Below, piece by piece: positions 36,004 to 45,474 of a DNA stretch of 64,000 nt; positions within the stretch are counted from its first letter, which is position 1; the number at the start of each line of letters is the position of its first letter. A program made the translations under genes and the position numbers. The notes beneath the pieces are model-generated. The model was given only the letters and a program-made list of their open reading frames with translations. It made no database searches and was not told the origin of the DNA. This DNA comes from MFD04716-140 sp963703125 (GTDB taxonomy: Bacteria > Bacteroidota > Bacteroidia > Flavobacteriales > Flavobacteriaceae): contig OY969790.1 in the NCBI GenBank assembly GCA_963703125.1, positions 1,240,001 through 1,304,000 on the forward strand, given 5' to 3'.

Positions 36004-38127
36004 ATGCAACTGATCCAATATATTGCCAAGCATACCCAAATTCCACTAAAATCGATTCAAAATACCGTAGACCTGCTAAATGAGGATTGTACCATTCCTT
36101 TTATTTCTCGATATCGCAAAGAACGAACGGGCAATTTGGATGAGGTGCAAATTGGTGATATTGTAAGTTTCAAAGCCCAGTTCGAGGCTCTCGAAAAGCG
36201 GAAAATCGCCATTCTAAAGTCGTTGGAAGAGCAAAATGAACTTTCATTGGAGCTTCGTCAGAAAGTACTTGATACCGGTGATTTAATTTCCTTGGAAGAC
36301 CTGTACCTGCCTTTTAAAAGGTCAAAAAAGACCAAAGCTGAAACCGCGCGAAAAAATGGGCTGGAACCGCTGGCCAAAATCATCATGTCGCAGCGCAACG
36401 ACGAAATTGAACTTGAGGCTTCAAAATACCTCAACGATTCCGTTTTGGATGAAGATGAGGCTTTAGAGGGAGCGCGCCATATCATTGCCGAATGGATAAA
36501 TGAGCGATTGGACATCCGAAATCAAATCCGGTACCAACTTGAAAAATTTGCACAAATAACCGCCAAGGTCACCGCCTCAAAAAAGGACGATGAAAAAGCC
36601 CAAAAATTTAGGGATTATTTTGAATGGACCGAAACACTGAACAAATGTCCGTCCCATAGATTATTGGCCATTCTTCGAGCTGAAAGTGAGGGCTTTATCA
36701 AAACGAAAATTGAGATTGAAGAGGATATTGCCCTACAAAAAATTGAAGACCGTATTATAAAAAGCAAGGGTAGCAATGCCGAGCAGATCAGATCGGCCAT
36801 TCATGATAGCTACAAACGTTTGCTTTTGCCATCGCTCTCCAACGAGACCCTAAAAAATGCCAAAGAAAAAGCGGACGAATCTGCCATACAAGTTTTTTCA
36901 AAGAATCTAAAACAACTTCTTTTAAGTGCCCCATTGGGCGAAAAACGAATTTTGGCAATTGACCCTGGTTTTAGAACTGGCTGCAAGATCGTATGTCTTA
37001 ATGACCAGGGAGATCTGGTACACAATGAAACCATCTATCCGCATGCGCCACAAAACAAAAGTACGGAAGCAATTAAAAAAATAAGCTCTTTGACCGATGC
37101 CTATAAAATCGAGGCCATTGCCATAGGCAATGGTACGGCATCCCGTGAAACCGAACAACTGGTCAAACGCATTCAATTTAAAAACCCCATTGAGGTTTTT
37201 GTAGTTAGTGAAGCCGGAGCCTCCATCTATTCTGCATCAAAAATTGCGCGCGATGAATTTCCCAATTATGACGTGACTGTCAGAGGTGCGGTTTCCATTG
37301 GCAGGAGATTAGCAGATCCATTGGCAGAACTCGTAAAAATAGACCCAAAATCTATCGGAGTTGGCCAATACCAGCATGATGTAGACCAGAACAAACTAAA
37401 AACCTCCCTCGATGCAGTGGTAGAAAGCTGCGTGAACTCCGTTGGGGTGAACATTAATACGGCCAGTGTACCGTTGTTGAGCTACGTTTCCGGCATTGGC
37501 CCCAAATTGGCGGAAAACATTGTTGCTTATAGAAATGAGCAGGGTGGTTTTACCTCTAGGGCCGAAATTAAAAAAGTACCCCGATTGGGAGGAAAAGCCT
37601 TCGAGCAGGGTGCCGCATTCTTGCGTATAAAAAAGGCCGAAAACCCGCTGGATGATTCTGCCGTGCATCCAGAAAGCTATTCAATTGTAGAGAAAATGGC
37701 AAAAGGTAAAGGCTTGGCCGTTACGAATTTGATCGGCAATAAAGAGGTTTTAAAAAGTATTGACCTCAATGCCTATTGCAATGACAAAATAGGTTTGCCA
37801 ACTTTAAAGGATATCATTGAAGAATTGGAAAAACCTGGTTTGGACACTCGGGAAAAAGCAAAAGTTTTTACATTCAATCAAAATATAAAATCAATAACCG
37901 ACCTTCACGAAGGCCAACTTTTACCGGGCATCGTAAACAACATAACCAATTTCGGTTGCTTTGTGGATATCGGAATCAAAGAAAGTGGACTTATTCATAT
38001 TTCCAATCTTGCAGATGCATTTGTAAAAGATGTCAATGAACATGTCACCCTTCACCAACAGATTATTGTAAAGGTTCTTGAAATTGATATCCCAAGAAAA
38101 CGCATACAGCTGAAACTACATAAATAG
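36004..38127 (+). CDS. tex: Tex-family RNA-binding transcription accessory protein
   Basis: 707-residue cytoplasmic protein. The helical N-terminal core is followed by a YqgF/RNase H-like domain (RILAIDPGFRTGCKIV near residue 318). A helix-hairpin-helix pair comes next (LLSYVSGIGPKLAENIVAYR, then VPRLGGKAFEQGAAFLR), and a C-terminal S1 domain (LLPGIVNNITNFGCFVDIGI) completes it. The length is slightly under the usual 750 but all domains are present. It is probably involved in transcription or RNA-linked stress tolerance. A TATCTTCG element upstream is one base off the -7 consensus. Confidence 0.95.
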   Translation: MQLIQYIAKHTQIPLKSIQNTVDLLNEDCTIPFISRYRKERTGNLDEVQIGDIVSFKAQFEALEKRKIAILKSLEEQNELSLELRQKVLDTGDLISLEDLYLPFKRSKKTKAETARKNGLEPLAKIIMSQRNDEIELEASKYLNDSVLDEDEALEGARHIIAEWINERLDIRNQIRYQLEKFAQITAKVTASKKDDEKAQKFRDYFEWTETLNKCPSHRLLAILRAESEGFIKTKIEIEEDIALQKIEDRIIKSKGSNAEQIRSAIHDSYKRLLLPSLSNETLKNAKEKADESAIQVFSKNLKQLLLSAPLGEKRILAIDPGFRTGCKIVCLNDQGDLVHNETIYPHAPQNKSTEAIKKISSLTDAYKIEAIAIGNGTASRETEQLVKRIQFKNPIEVFVVSEAGASIYSASKIARDEFPNYDVTVRGAVSIGRRLADPLAELVKIDPKSIGVGQYQHDVDQNKLKTSLDAVVESCVNSVGVNINTASVPLLSYVSGIGPKLAENIVAYRNEQGGFTSRAEIKKVPRLGGKAFEQGAAFLRIKKAENPLDDSAVHPESYSIVEKMAKGKGLAVTNLIGNKEVLKSIDLNAYCNDKIGLPTLKDIIEELEKPGLDTREKAKVFTFNQNIKSITDLHEGQLLPGIVNNITNFGCFVDIGIKESGLIHISNLADAFVKDVNEHVTLHQQIIVKVLEIDIPRKRIQLKLHK

Positions 38128-38228
38128 CAACTCGGAATAGACGAGATCAAGATGTATCTTCCGAATGGAATATTTAACGGGAATGTTTATTTTTAACGGA
38201 TATTACTTTTTCTAAAACACAGGTCCGC

Positions 38229-40613
38229 ATGAAAAAAATTACGCTTTGTGGCATTGTCTTTTTGGCAACCCTTTTATCTATTAAAGCCCAAGACGGAAAT
38301 CTGTCGAAATTATCGATAAAAGAAATAATGCAAGGTGATGATTTTGTGGGCCACCTACCCTCAAATGCAAATTGGTCGGCAGATGGGAAAACCATTTATT
38401 TTGATTGGAACCCACATAATGCCCTTAGTGATTCATTGTATTCCTATAATCTTGATAATGGCAAGATAAATCAGGTAGATTTCAATACGGAATACAACCT
38501 ACCTTCAAACTATGTGACCTTCAATACAAAACGGACCAAAAAAATATTTGAGAAACATGGCGATATTTTCTACGTGGATTTGAATTCGAATAAAACAACT
38601 CGGATAACGCACACGGAGGACCCTGAAAATAACCCGCACTTTACCGAAAACGAATCCAAAGTGGCATACGTAAACGGGAAAAATATTTTCACTTGGGATA
38701 TTGCCACCGGAGCCACTGCTCAAATTACCAATTTTAAGGATAAAGAAGAAAAAGAAGAGAAGCGGGATACAAAAGATGAATGGTTGTACAAGGACCAGTT
38801 GTCAATGTTCGAAGTTCTTCGTGAGCGGAAAGCAAAATCAGATGAGGAAAAGAAATTAATGAAACGCTACGATTTAAAAGAGCCGCTGAAAATATATACC
38901 GAAGGAAAATCGGTCACCAATCAAGAGATGAGCCCTAATGGAAAATATGTCACTTATTTATTAATGAAACGATCGGAGGACAAGAAAACCATTGTCCCTC
39001 ATTATGTTACGGAGTCGGGCTACACGGAGGACGAAAATACCCGGTCCAAGGTGGGAGATGAACCTACCCTTTATGAGCCATTCATTTATTCTATCGAAAA
39101 TAGGAATGTAATACCCGTAGTTTTGGATTCTTTGGAAGGATTGGAGTATGTGCCCGAGTATACCAAGGAATACCCGGACAAACCCTATAAAAATGAAAAC
39201 AGAATAGGATTTATCACAGGTCCTTTTTGGAGTGATGACGGAAAAAATGCAGTCCTGAACATTACCAGCAATGATTATAAGGATCGATGGATTGTCCTAT
39301 TAAATGTAAACGATGGTACAATCACCAATTTAGACCACCAACATGATGAAGCTTGGATAGCAGGTCCCGGCATTGGTGGTTATGGCGAAGCCTCCATGGG
39401 TTGGACGCCCGATAATAAAAATGTCTGGTACATGTCAGAAAAAACGGGTTATTCCCACCTATATACCCAGAACATTGTATCAAAAAAAGTGAAGGCCTTG
39501 ACCTCAGGTAATTTTGAGATTTACAACCCACAAATGTCCAATGACAAATCGCTATGGTATTTTGGTGCCAATAAAAATCATCCCGGGGACCGTCAATTTT
39601 ACAGTATGCCCATAAATGGTGGTAAATTGACACAATTGACCACCATGACGGGAAGTAACGAGGTTTCACTTTCACCCGACGAGAAACATCTGGCAATTTT
39701 GTATTCCTATTCCAATATACCTACAGAGCTTTATGTAAAGCGGAATCCTATACATAGTAAGAACGGGGTGGCTGCAAAACGTATAACACATTCTACCACT
39801 AAATCATTTGAAGGGTATGCTTGGAGAGACCCCGAAATCATAACTTTTAAAGCCGATGATGGTGCCGAAGTGCATGCACGGCTCTATACGCCCACTTCAC
39901 AGACCAAAAATAAAGCGGCTGTCATTTTTGTACATGGGGCCGGGTACCTGCAGAATGCCCATAAATGGTGGAGCTCCTATTTTAGGGAGTATATGTTCCA
40001 TAATTTATTGGTGGACAATGGCTATACGGTTCTGGACATTGATTACAGGGGCAGTGCAGGATATGGTCGTGATTGGCGCACAGGCATCTATAGGCATATG
40101 GGAGGGAAAGACTTAACGGACCAAGTGGATGGGGCCGAATTTTTGGTTCAGGAATATGGCATCGACAAAGACAAAATAGGTATGTATGGTGGCTCTTATG
40201 GCGGATTCATCACCTTAATGGGACTCTTCACGGCTCCTGAAACCTTTAAGGCCGGTGCAGCAATCCGATCTGTTGGGGATTGGGCGGCCTACAATCATGG
40301 TTATACCGCAAGAATTCTAAATACTCCGGCTACGGATAGTTTGGCATATCGCAGAAGTTCACCAATTTATTTCGCCGATGGCTTAAAAGGAGATTTGCTG
40401 ATTTTACATGGAATGGTAGATGACAATGTGCACTTTCAAGACATGGTGCGCCTTTCACAACGCCTTATTGAATTGGGAAAGGAAAACTGGGAAATGGCAA
40501 TTTATCCTGTGGAAAGACACGGTTTTGTTGAACCCAGCAGCTGGACGGATGAATACACCCGAATTTTCAATCTGTTTCAAGAAAGTCTCATAGGTAAAAT
40601 ACGGGAAAATTAA
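38229..40613 (+). CDS. Exported S9-family (prolyl oligopeptidase/DPP-IV-like) peptidase
   Basis: 794-residue secreted or periplasmic serine peptidase with a Sec signal (MKKITLCGIVFLATLLSIKA). The N-terminal beta-propeller covers roughly residues 30-530 with WSADGKTIYF and WSDDGKNAVL-type WD-like blades. The alpha/beta hydrolase domain follows: nucleophile Ser at about 656 in YGGSYGGFI, Asp near 730 in HGMVDDNVH, and His near 764 in VERHGFVEP. It probably cleaves short peptides, possibly after proline. It is a single gene on this strand. Confidence 0.93.
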   Translation: MKKITLCGIVFLATLLSIKAQDGNLSKLSIKEIMQGDDFVGHLPSNANWSADGKTIYFDWNPHNALSDSLYSYNLDNGKINQVDFNTEYNLPSNYVTFNTKRTKKIFEKHGDIFYVDLNSNKTTRITHTEDPENNPHFTENESKVAYVNGKNIFTWDIATGATAQITNFKDKEEKEEKRDTKDEWLYKDQLSMFEVLRERKAKSDEEKKLMKRYDLKEPLKIYTEGKSVTNQEMSPNGKYVTYLLMKRSEDKKTIVPHYVTESGYTEDENTRSKVGDEPTLYEPFIYSIENRNVIPVVLDSLEGLEYVPEYTKEYPDKPYKNENRIGFITGPFWSDDGKNAVLNITSNDYKDRWIVLLNVNDGTITNLDHQHDEAWIAGPGIGGYGEASMGWTPDNKNVWYMSEKTGYSHLYTQNIVSKKVKALTSGNFEIYNPQMSNDKSLWYFGANKNHPGDRQFYSMPINGGKLTQLTTMTGSNEVSLSPDEKHLAILYSYSNIPTELYVKRNPIHSKNGVAAKRITHSTTKSFEGYAWRDPEIITFKADDGAEVHARLYTPTSQTKNKAAVIFVHGAGYLQNAHKWWSSYFREYMFHNLLVDNGYTVLDIDYRGSAGYGRDWRTGIYRHMGGKDLTDQVDGAEFLVQEYGIDKDKIGMYGGSYGGFITLMGLFTAPETFKAGAAIRSVGDWAAYNHGYTARILNTPATDSLAYRRSSPIYFADGLKGDLLILHGMVDDNVHFQDMVRLSQRLIELGKENWEMAIYPVERHGFVEPSSWTDEYTRIFNLFQESLIGKIREN

Positions 40614-40688
40614 TATAAAACGTCCTCCGAGAAATGATTCAAGCCAATTTTACAATACCAATTATATGACCATAAACCATCTAGTAAA

Positions 40689-41979
40689 ATGAAAAAAATC
40701 TGTTTTGTTCTTATCGCCTTATCGGTCCTTCAATTAACGGCCCAAACAAAATCCTTTCAAGTATCGCCCCCTCTTTTGGAAGGGCAGCCCGAAACTGTTG
40801 GGATGTCACCGGAGCGATTGGCCCGTATTGATGCCATGCTTAAAAATGCAGTGGCCGAGGCGCAAGTACCCGGGGTAGTTGCGTTAATAGCAAGGAACGG
40901 TAAAATTGTATTTCATAATGCCTATGGCATGGCGGATAACGAGGCCAAAAAGACCCTTACCAAAGAGACGGTTTTCAGGATTGCATCCCAAACAAAGGCA
41001 ATTACCTCAACCGCTGTGATGATGCTCTGGGAAGAAGGAAAGTTCAGATTGGACGATCCTATTTCGAAGTACATACCCGAATTTGGGGAAGCGGTCCTAT
41101 TGGACACCTTTAGTGAAAAGGATTCTACCTATATCACCCAACCGGCCAAAGACCAAATTACCATACGTGATCTAATTACACATACTTCTGGAATAGGTTA
41201 TGGGGTGATAGACGGTGACGAGCGTTTCAAAAAAATATATGCCAAAGCGGGTGTCACCGATCTATTTACCACTGAAAATATTACCGTTGGCGAAAGCGTA
41301 AAAAAATTGGCAAAACTGCCCCTACATCACAATCCCGGAGAAAAGTTCACCTATAGCGAAGGGCTTGATGTATTGGCCTATTTTGTGGAAGTGGTCTCTG
41401 GGATGACGTTCGACAAATTCCTGAGAACACGAATTTTTGACCCACTCGGCATGAATGATACATGGTTTTATCTTCCCAAAGAAAAGCAGGATCGTCTGGT
41501 TGCCGTACAACAAAAAATTGATGGTAAATGGAAAAAGTATCCTATCACTTTTTATGATACCGATTATCCCAAAAAAGGTGCCATGAATTTTTTTTCAGGG
41601 GGTGCCGGACTATGAAGTACTGCCAAAGACTATGCGACCTTTTTACAGATGTATCTCAATAATGGGGAGTTGGACGGAAAACGAATCTTAAGCAGGACCA
41701 CGGTACAGAGTATTATGGGCAATCAAACCGATACTTTATTCGGCGATGGCAAAAAACATTACGGACTGGCTTTTGGTGTTGTTACTCCAGAAGGACAAGA
41801 TGCCGGTGCAGAAGGAAGCACAGGGCACCTTCGATTGGGGCGGGTATTTCAACACACAGTATTTCGCAGATCCAAAAGAGAAAATTATAGGAATTTTGAT
41901 GAAGCAGACCCAAGGCAATACAGGTGATGAGACCGGTTGGAAATTCCGGCAAATGGTTTTTACCGCAATTAATGATTAA
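40689..41979 (+). pseudogene. Serine hydrolase (class C beta-lactamase family), broken copy of a tandem pair
   Basis: Exported serine hydrolase with SQTK (SxxK) and YSEGLDV motifs, closely related to the intact gene at 42025. Two lesions: an in-frame TGA at 41613-41615 where the paralogue has serine (GGAGL then STAKDY), and an extra G near 41823 that shifts the frame so that GTFDWGGYFNTQYF continues in another frame to 41979. With both repaired, the protein would be complete. Two independent lesions argue for a real pseudogene more than for sequencing error. The 3' ends of the two copies are nearly identical. Confidence 0.9.
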
Positions 41980-42024
41980 AGTGGGTAATGCATCTCGTAA
42001 ATGGACAATTTAATATCAAAATAT

Positions 42025-43314
42025 ATGAAATCAATCGTAATCACCTTATTGTTCTCATTTCTATGCCTGACATTGTCAGCCCAGATCTCACTTAATGACC
42101 AAACCACACTGCCGCAAGTACAGCCCGAAATGGTAGGCATGTCATCAGAAAGGCTCGCAAAAATTGATGCAATGCTTAAGAAATCTATCGCCGACAACGA
42201 AATCCCTGGGGCCGTGGCACTGATTGTGCGAAATGGAAAAATTGTGTTCTTCAATGCCTATGGTCTAGACGACGCAAAAAGCAACAAAACAATACAGAAG
42301 AATGATATCTTCAGGATAGCCTCAATGACCAAAGCCATTACGGCGACTGCGGCAATGGCCCTATGGGAGGAGGGAAAGTTCAGATTGGATGACCCCATCT
42401 CAAAGTACATTCCTGAATTTGGCGAAGCCCAGATCCTCGATACTTTTAATGAAAATGATTCAACGTATACCACAAAAGCCGCTAAAAACCAGATTACTAT
42501 TCGACATTTGCTCACACACACTTCGGGAATCGGGTATGGCATGATCGACGGGGACGAACGTTTCAGAAAAATATATCAAAAGGCCCAAATAACGGATGCT
42601 TTTACCTCGCAAAAAATACTACTTGCAGATAATATTAAAAAATTGGCGAGGCTTCCATTACACCATAATCCAGGTGAAACCTTCGTCTATAGTGAGGGCC
42701 TCGATGTAATTGGTTATTTGATTGAAGTAATCTCTGGAAAATCTTTTGATGAGTTTCTGAGAACCCGAATCTTCGACCCTTTGGGCATGAACGACACCAG
42801 GTTCTATCTTCCAATGGAAAAAAATGAGCGATTGGTCAATGTGCAACAGTTCGAGGATGGGAAATGGCGAAGATTCTCCGACTCCCGGTTTGAGATAGAC
42901 TATCCCATAAAAGGTGCCAAAAGCTTCTTTTCGGGGGGAGGTGGGCTTTCCAGTACCGCTGGGGATTATGCAACTTTTCTCCAGATGTACTTGAACAACG
43001 GCGAACTTAATGGTAAACGGATTTTAAGCCGAACAACGGTTCAAAGTATCGAGGCCAATCAAATCGGCGAAATTTGGGCAGGAGGGTCCAAAGATTACGG
43101 ACTAGCCTTTGCCGTTCTCAATCAAAAAGGACAGGATTTGGGGGGTGAAGGCAGTACAGGCACCTTGGATTGGGGCGGGTATTTCAACACTCAATATTTT
43201 GCGGATCCAACGGAGAAAATTATAGGAATTTTGATGAAGCAGACCCAAGGGAATACTGGTGATGAGACTGGTTGGAAATTCCGGCAAATGGTTTTCTCGG
43301 CAATTGACAATTAA
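42025..43314 (+). CDS. Exported serine hydrolase, class C beta-lactamase family (intact tandem copy)
   Basis: About 429 residues from the ATG at 42025, which begins a clean signal peptide (MKSIVITLLFSFLCLTLSA). The catalytic SxxK is Ser100-Met-Thr-Lys; the Tyr motif is YSEGLDV, and the third motif region lies in GGEGSTGTLDWGGYFNTQYF. The ATG at 42001 would place eight polar residues before the signal and is less likely. It is the intact partner of the broken copy directly upstream, arising by tandem duplication. Likely an esterase or peptidase, not a resistance factor. Confidence 0.9.
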   Translation: MKSIVITLLFSFLCLTLSAQISLNDQTTLPQVQPEMVGMSSERLAKIDAMLKKSIADNEIPGAVALIVRNGKIVFFNAYGLDDAKSNKTIQKNDIFRIASMTKAITATAAMALWEEGKFRLDDPISKYIPEFGEAQILDTFNENDSTYTTKAAKNQITIRHLLTHTSGIGYGMIDGDERFRKIYQKAQITDAFTSQKILLADNIKKLARLPLHHNPGETFVYSEGLDVIGYLIEVISGKSFDEFLRTRIFDPLGMNDTRFYLPMEKNERLVNVQQFEDGKWRRFSDSRFEIDYPIKGAKSFFSGGGGLSSTAGDYATFLQMYLNNGELNGKRILSRTTVQSIEANQIGEIWAGGSKDYGLAFAVLNQKGQDLGGEGSTGTLDWGGYFNTQYFADPTEKIIGILMKQTQGNTGDETGWKFRQMVFSAIDN

Positions 43315-43419
43315 TCGATTTTTTTTTGAGTCGGGGAATAATATACCAAAGAACTTCGTTTGGTATTTCAAGATGTCAACCTTGTTATTTTAAAAGCTTT
43401 AAAACGATAAACAAAAACC

Positions 43420-44025
43420 ATGAAAAAACTTTTTATTCTTACATTCTTGGCCTGTACCGCCATCACTCTCGCCCAAAAACAAAAAATAGAGAAGGGCAAT
43501 TTTGACTTTCTTAGAGGTCAGAAAGAAATCAATGTTGAATTTGTGTATGACAACATGAAACTTTTGAAGAAAAATTTAACCAACGATGAATATGTCAAGG
43601 AACATTCATCTGAGTTGGAAGAAAAAACCAAAGGCAAGGGCAAGTCTTGGGAAAAAAATTGGATCGCGGCCCGTGAATTGATCTATGCACCTAAGTTTTT
43701 GGAATTGATGAACCGCTATCTTCATGAAGATCATGGCATTTATTTTGATCAAGGTCTTTCCGAGACAAAATACACTTTGATAGTTGAAACCATCTGGGTA
43801 TTCCCAGGGTGGGATGCCGGAGTGATGAAACAGCCTGCAAAGGTTACAACGTTATTGAAGTTCGTTGAAACTGCCAATAAAGATTCGGTAGTGGCTGAAG
43901 TTTTTAGTGAGGATGCTCCAGGAGACCAATGGGGAAGTAGTTTTAGCAATGAAGACAGGTTGGGCGAAGGTTACGCCAAAACTGGCAAATCATTCGCAAA
44001 ATTAATACTGAAGAAAGCCTTTTAG
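43420..44025 (+). CDS. Exported protein of unknown function
   Basis: 201 residues with a Sec signal (MKKLFILTFLACTAITLA then Q). The mature part has a charged helical region (LKKNLTNDEYVKEHSSELEE) and a C-terminal beta-rich half containing IVETIWVFPGWDAGVMKQPA, then FSEDAPGDQWGSSFSNEDRL. I do not recognise a named family. A terminator follows directly, so it is a monocistronic gene between the serine hydrolases and the pigment cluster. Confidence 0.75.
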   Translation: MKKLFILTFLACTAITLAQKQKIEKGNFDFLRGQKEINVEFVYDNMKLLKKNLTNDEYVKEHSSELEEKTKGKGKSWEKNWIAARELIYAPKFLELMNRYLHEDHGIYFDQGLSETKYTLIVETIWVFPGWDAGVMKQPAKVTTLLKFVETANKDSVVAEVFSEDAPGDQWGSSFSNEDRLGEGYAKTGKSFAKLILKKAF

Positions 44026-44049
44026 AAATATCCGATTTATTTGCGAAAT

Positions 44050-44090
44050 GTCGGTAAAATCTAACTCTAGGTCTTACCGACTTTCTTTTA
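44050..44090 (+). terminator. Intrinsic terminator after the unknown exported protein
   Basis: An 8-bp perfect stem, GTCGGTAA/TTACCGAC (44050-44057 with 44074-44081), is followed by TTTCTTTT. It separates this gene from the convergent halogenase-like gene. Confidence 0.8.
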
Positions 44091-44126
44091 AATAAACAAG
44101 CCGGTTTAGTTCTGTTTGTTCAAAAT

Positions 44127-45377
44127 TCAAATACTGCTCTTCTCATTTTCCATATCCGTAATACGGGCAACCGTTTTTACCAATCGATGGTGGTTTTTAA
44201 CAAAAGGGTTTGATGTATCCCAAACATATCCCGCCAAAACCGCACATATTTGACTTTTTATTTCAGGATTTTCAGGTTCGTGAAAAAATATTTTCTGCAA
44301 ATTTCCTGTATACCATTCTTTGACATACGTGGCAAATACCTCTACTCCGCCCATAATATACTGGGTATATGATTCGTCCCAGTTGACCTTTTCACCGCGT
44401 AATTCCCTCGCGAACAATTTAGCGGCCAATAGGCCAGATTCTGTGGCAAATGTAACTCCCGACGAAAACACAGGGTCCAAAAACTCTGCACTGTTTCCAG
44501 TCAAGGCATATCCTTTTCCATGAAGTTGCTTTACAGATTTTGAGAAATTCTTTATCATTACCGGTTCAAAGGAAAAATCAACATTTTCAAATCTAGCACG
44601 ATAGTAATTCGATAGCTTGAACATTCCCCTCAATCTTTCTGAATTGCTACCCTCAAATGATTCCATATAATCTGTGGGGCCTACGCAGCCAATACTCGTG
44701 GTTCCATTGGAAAAAGGAATTACCCAGAGCCAAGTCTCTGTGCTAAGAACATCAAAAGTGATCAATGTCCCTTCTTGACCCTCAGGTCTATTAATATCCT
44801 TTACATGTGTGAAAATCGATGAATGTTTTGGAATGGGGGAAGGTTTGTCCAAATCAAGAAGTCTAGGCAATACCCTGCCATAGCCACTTGAATCAATTAT
44901 ATATTTTGCCTTGATTACCGACTCCTTGCCGGCAATATCTTTAATGGTCGTAATAGAATGGCCATCAAAAAATTCAACATTTGTAACCTCCTTTTCAAAA
45001 GCGATGTCTACTCCCCTAGCGAGCAACTCGTCTGTCAGCACTTTGTCAAAATCCGCTCGTGGAACTTGCCATGTCCAGTTCCACCCGTCTGAATGCTTTT
45101 TACTGAAATCAAAATTACATACTTTACCTTCTTTTAAGAATCGCGCGCCCCTCTTTATTTCAAATCCTACGTCATTCAGGCATTCAAAAAGACCAACCTC
45201 TTTAAAGTGGTCCATACAACGGGGCAAGAGACTTTCGCCGATCACAAATCTGGGGAATCTGCTCTTCTCGACTACCTTGACCTTAAAACCTTCGTTGAAT
45301 AGATATGAAGCGGATACACACCCTGATGGTCCTGCTCCGATTATCAATACATCCACGATTTCTTCATTCATCCCCAT
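44127..45377 (-). CDS. Flavin-dependent halogenase-like protein of the flexirubin cluster
   Basis: 416-residue FAD protein. The GxGxxG motif GAGPSG is at residues 14-19 and GESLLP at 48-53. The halogenase hallmark WxWxIP appears as WLWVIP (214-219) and FxxPxxSxG as FLDPVFSSG (297-305). Lys75 in FEIKRGARF occupies the place of the catalytic lysine of phenol or pyrrole halogenases. Chlorination of the flexirubin aryl head is therefore a reasonable prediction; a related monooxygenase is the alternative. It is divergently placed against the TAL gene with a 97-bp shared intergenic region. Confidence 0.82.
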   Translation of the reverse strand: MGMNEEIVDVLIIGAGPSGCVSASYLFNEGFKVKVVEKSRFPRFVIGESLLPRCMDHFKEVGLFECLNDVGFEIKRGARFLKEGKVCNFDFSKKHSDGWNWTWQVPRADFDKVLTDELLARGVDIAFEKEVTNVEFFDGHSITTIKDIAGKESVIKAKYIIDSSGYGRVLPRLLDLDKPSPIPKHSSIFTHVKDINRPEGQEGTLITFDVLSTETWLWVIPFSNGTTSIGCVGPTDYMESFEGSNSERLRGMFKLSNYYRARFENVDFSFEPVMIKNFSKSVKQLHGKGYALTGNSAEFLDPVFSSGVTFATESGLLAAKLFARELRGEKVNWDESYTQYIMGGVEVFATYVKEWYTGNLQKIFFHEPENPEIKSQICAVLAGYVWDTSNPFVKNHHRLVKTVARITDMENEKSSI

Positions 45378-45404
45378 ATTAAAATGTAGATTCGTTAATT
45401 ATGC

Positions 45405-45412
45405 TAAATTTG
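45405..45412 (+). promoter_or_regulatory. -7 promoter element of the flexirubin operon
   Basis: TAAATTTG followed by CAA is a perfect TAnnTTTG match, 62 bp before the TAL start, in the only divergent gap of the cluster. No clear -33 box is seen. It probably drives the long rightward operon. Confidence 0.6.
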
Positions 45413-45474
45413 CAATCCAAATTAACTATTTTTATTTATTAATTGATATCCATTCAAGATTGATCCAACCATAG

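Noticed and set aside
20973..43314. Beta-lactam resistance from the class C beta-lactamase-family proteins
   Set aside because: They are related to esterases and peptidases of the family, several are lipoproteins or tandem copies, and no regulator of the AmpR type is near.
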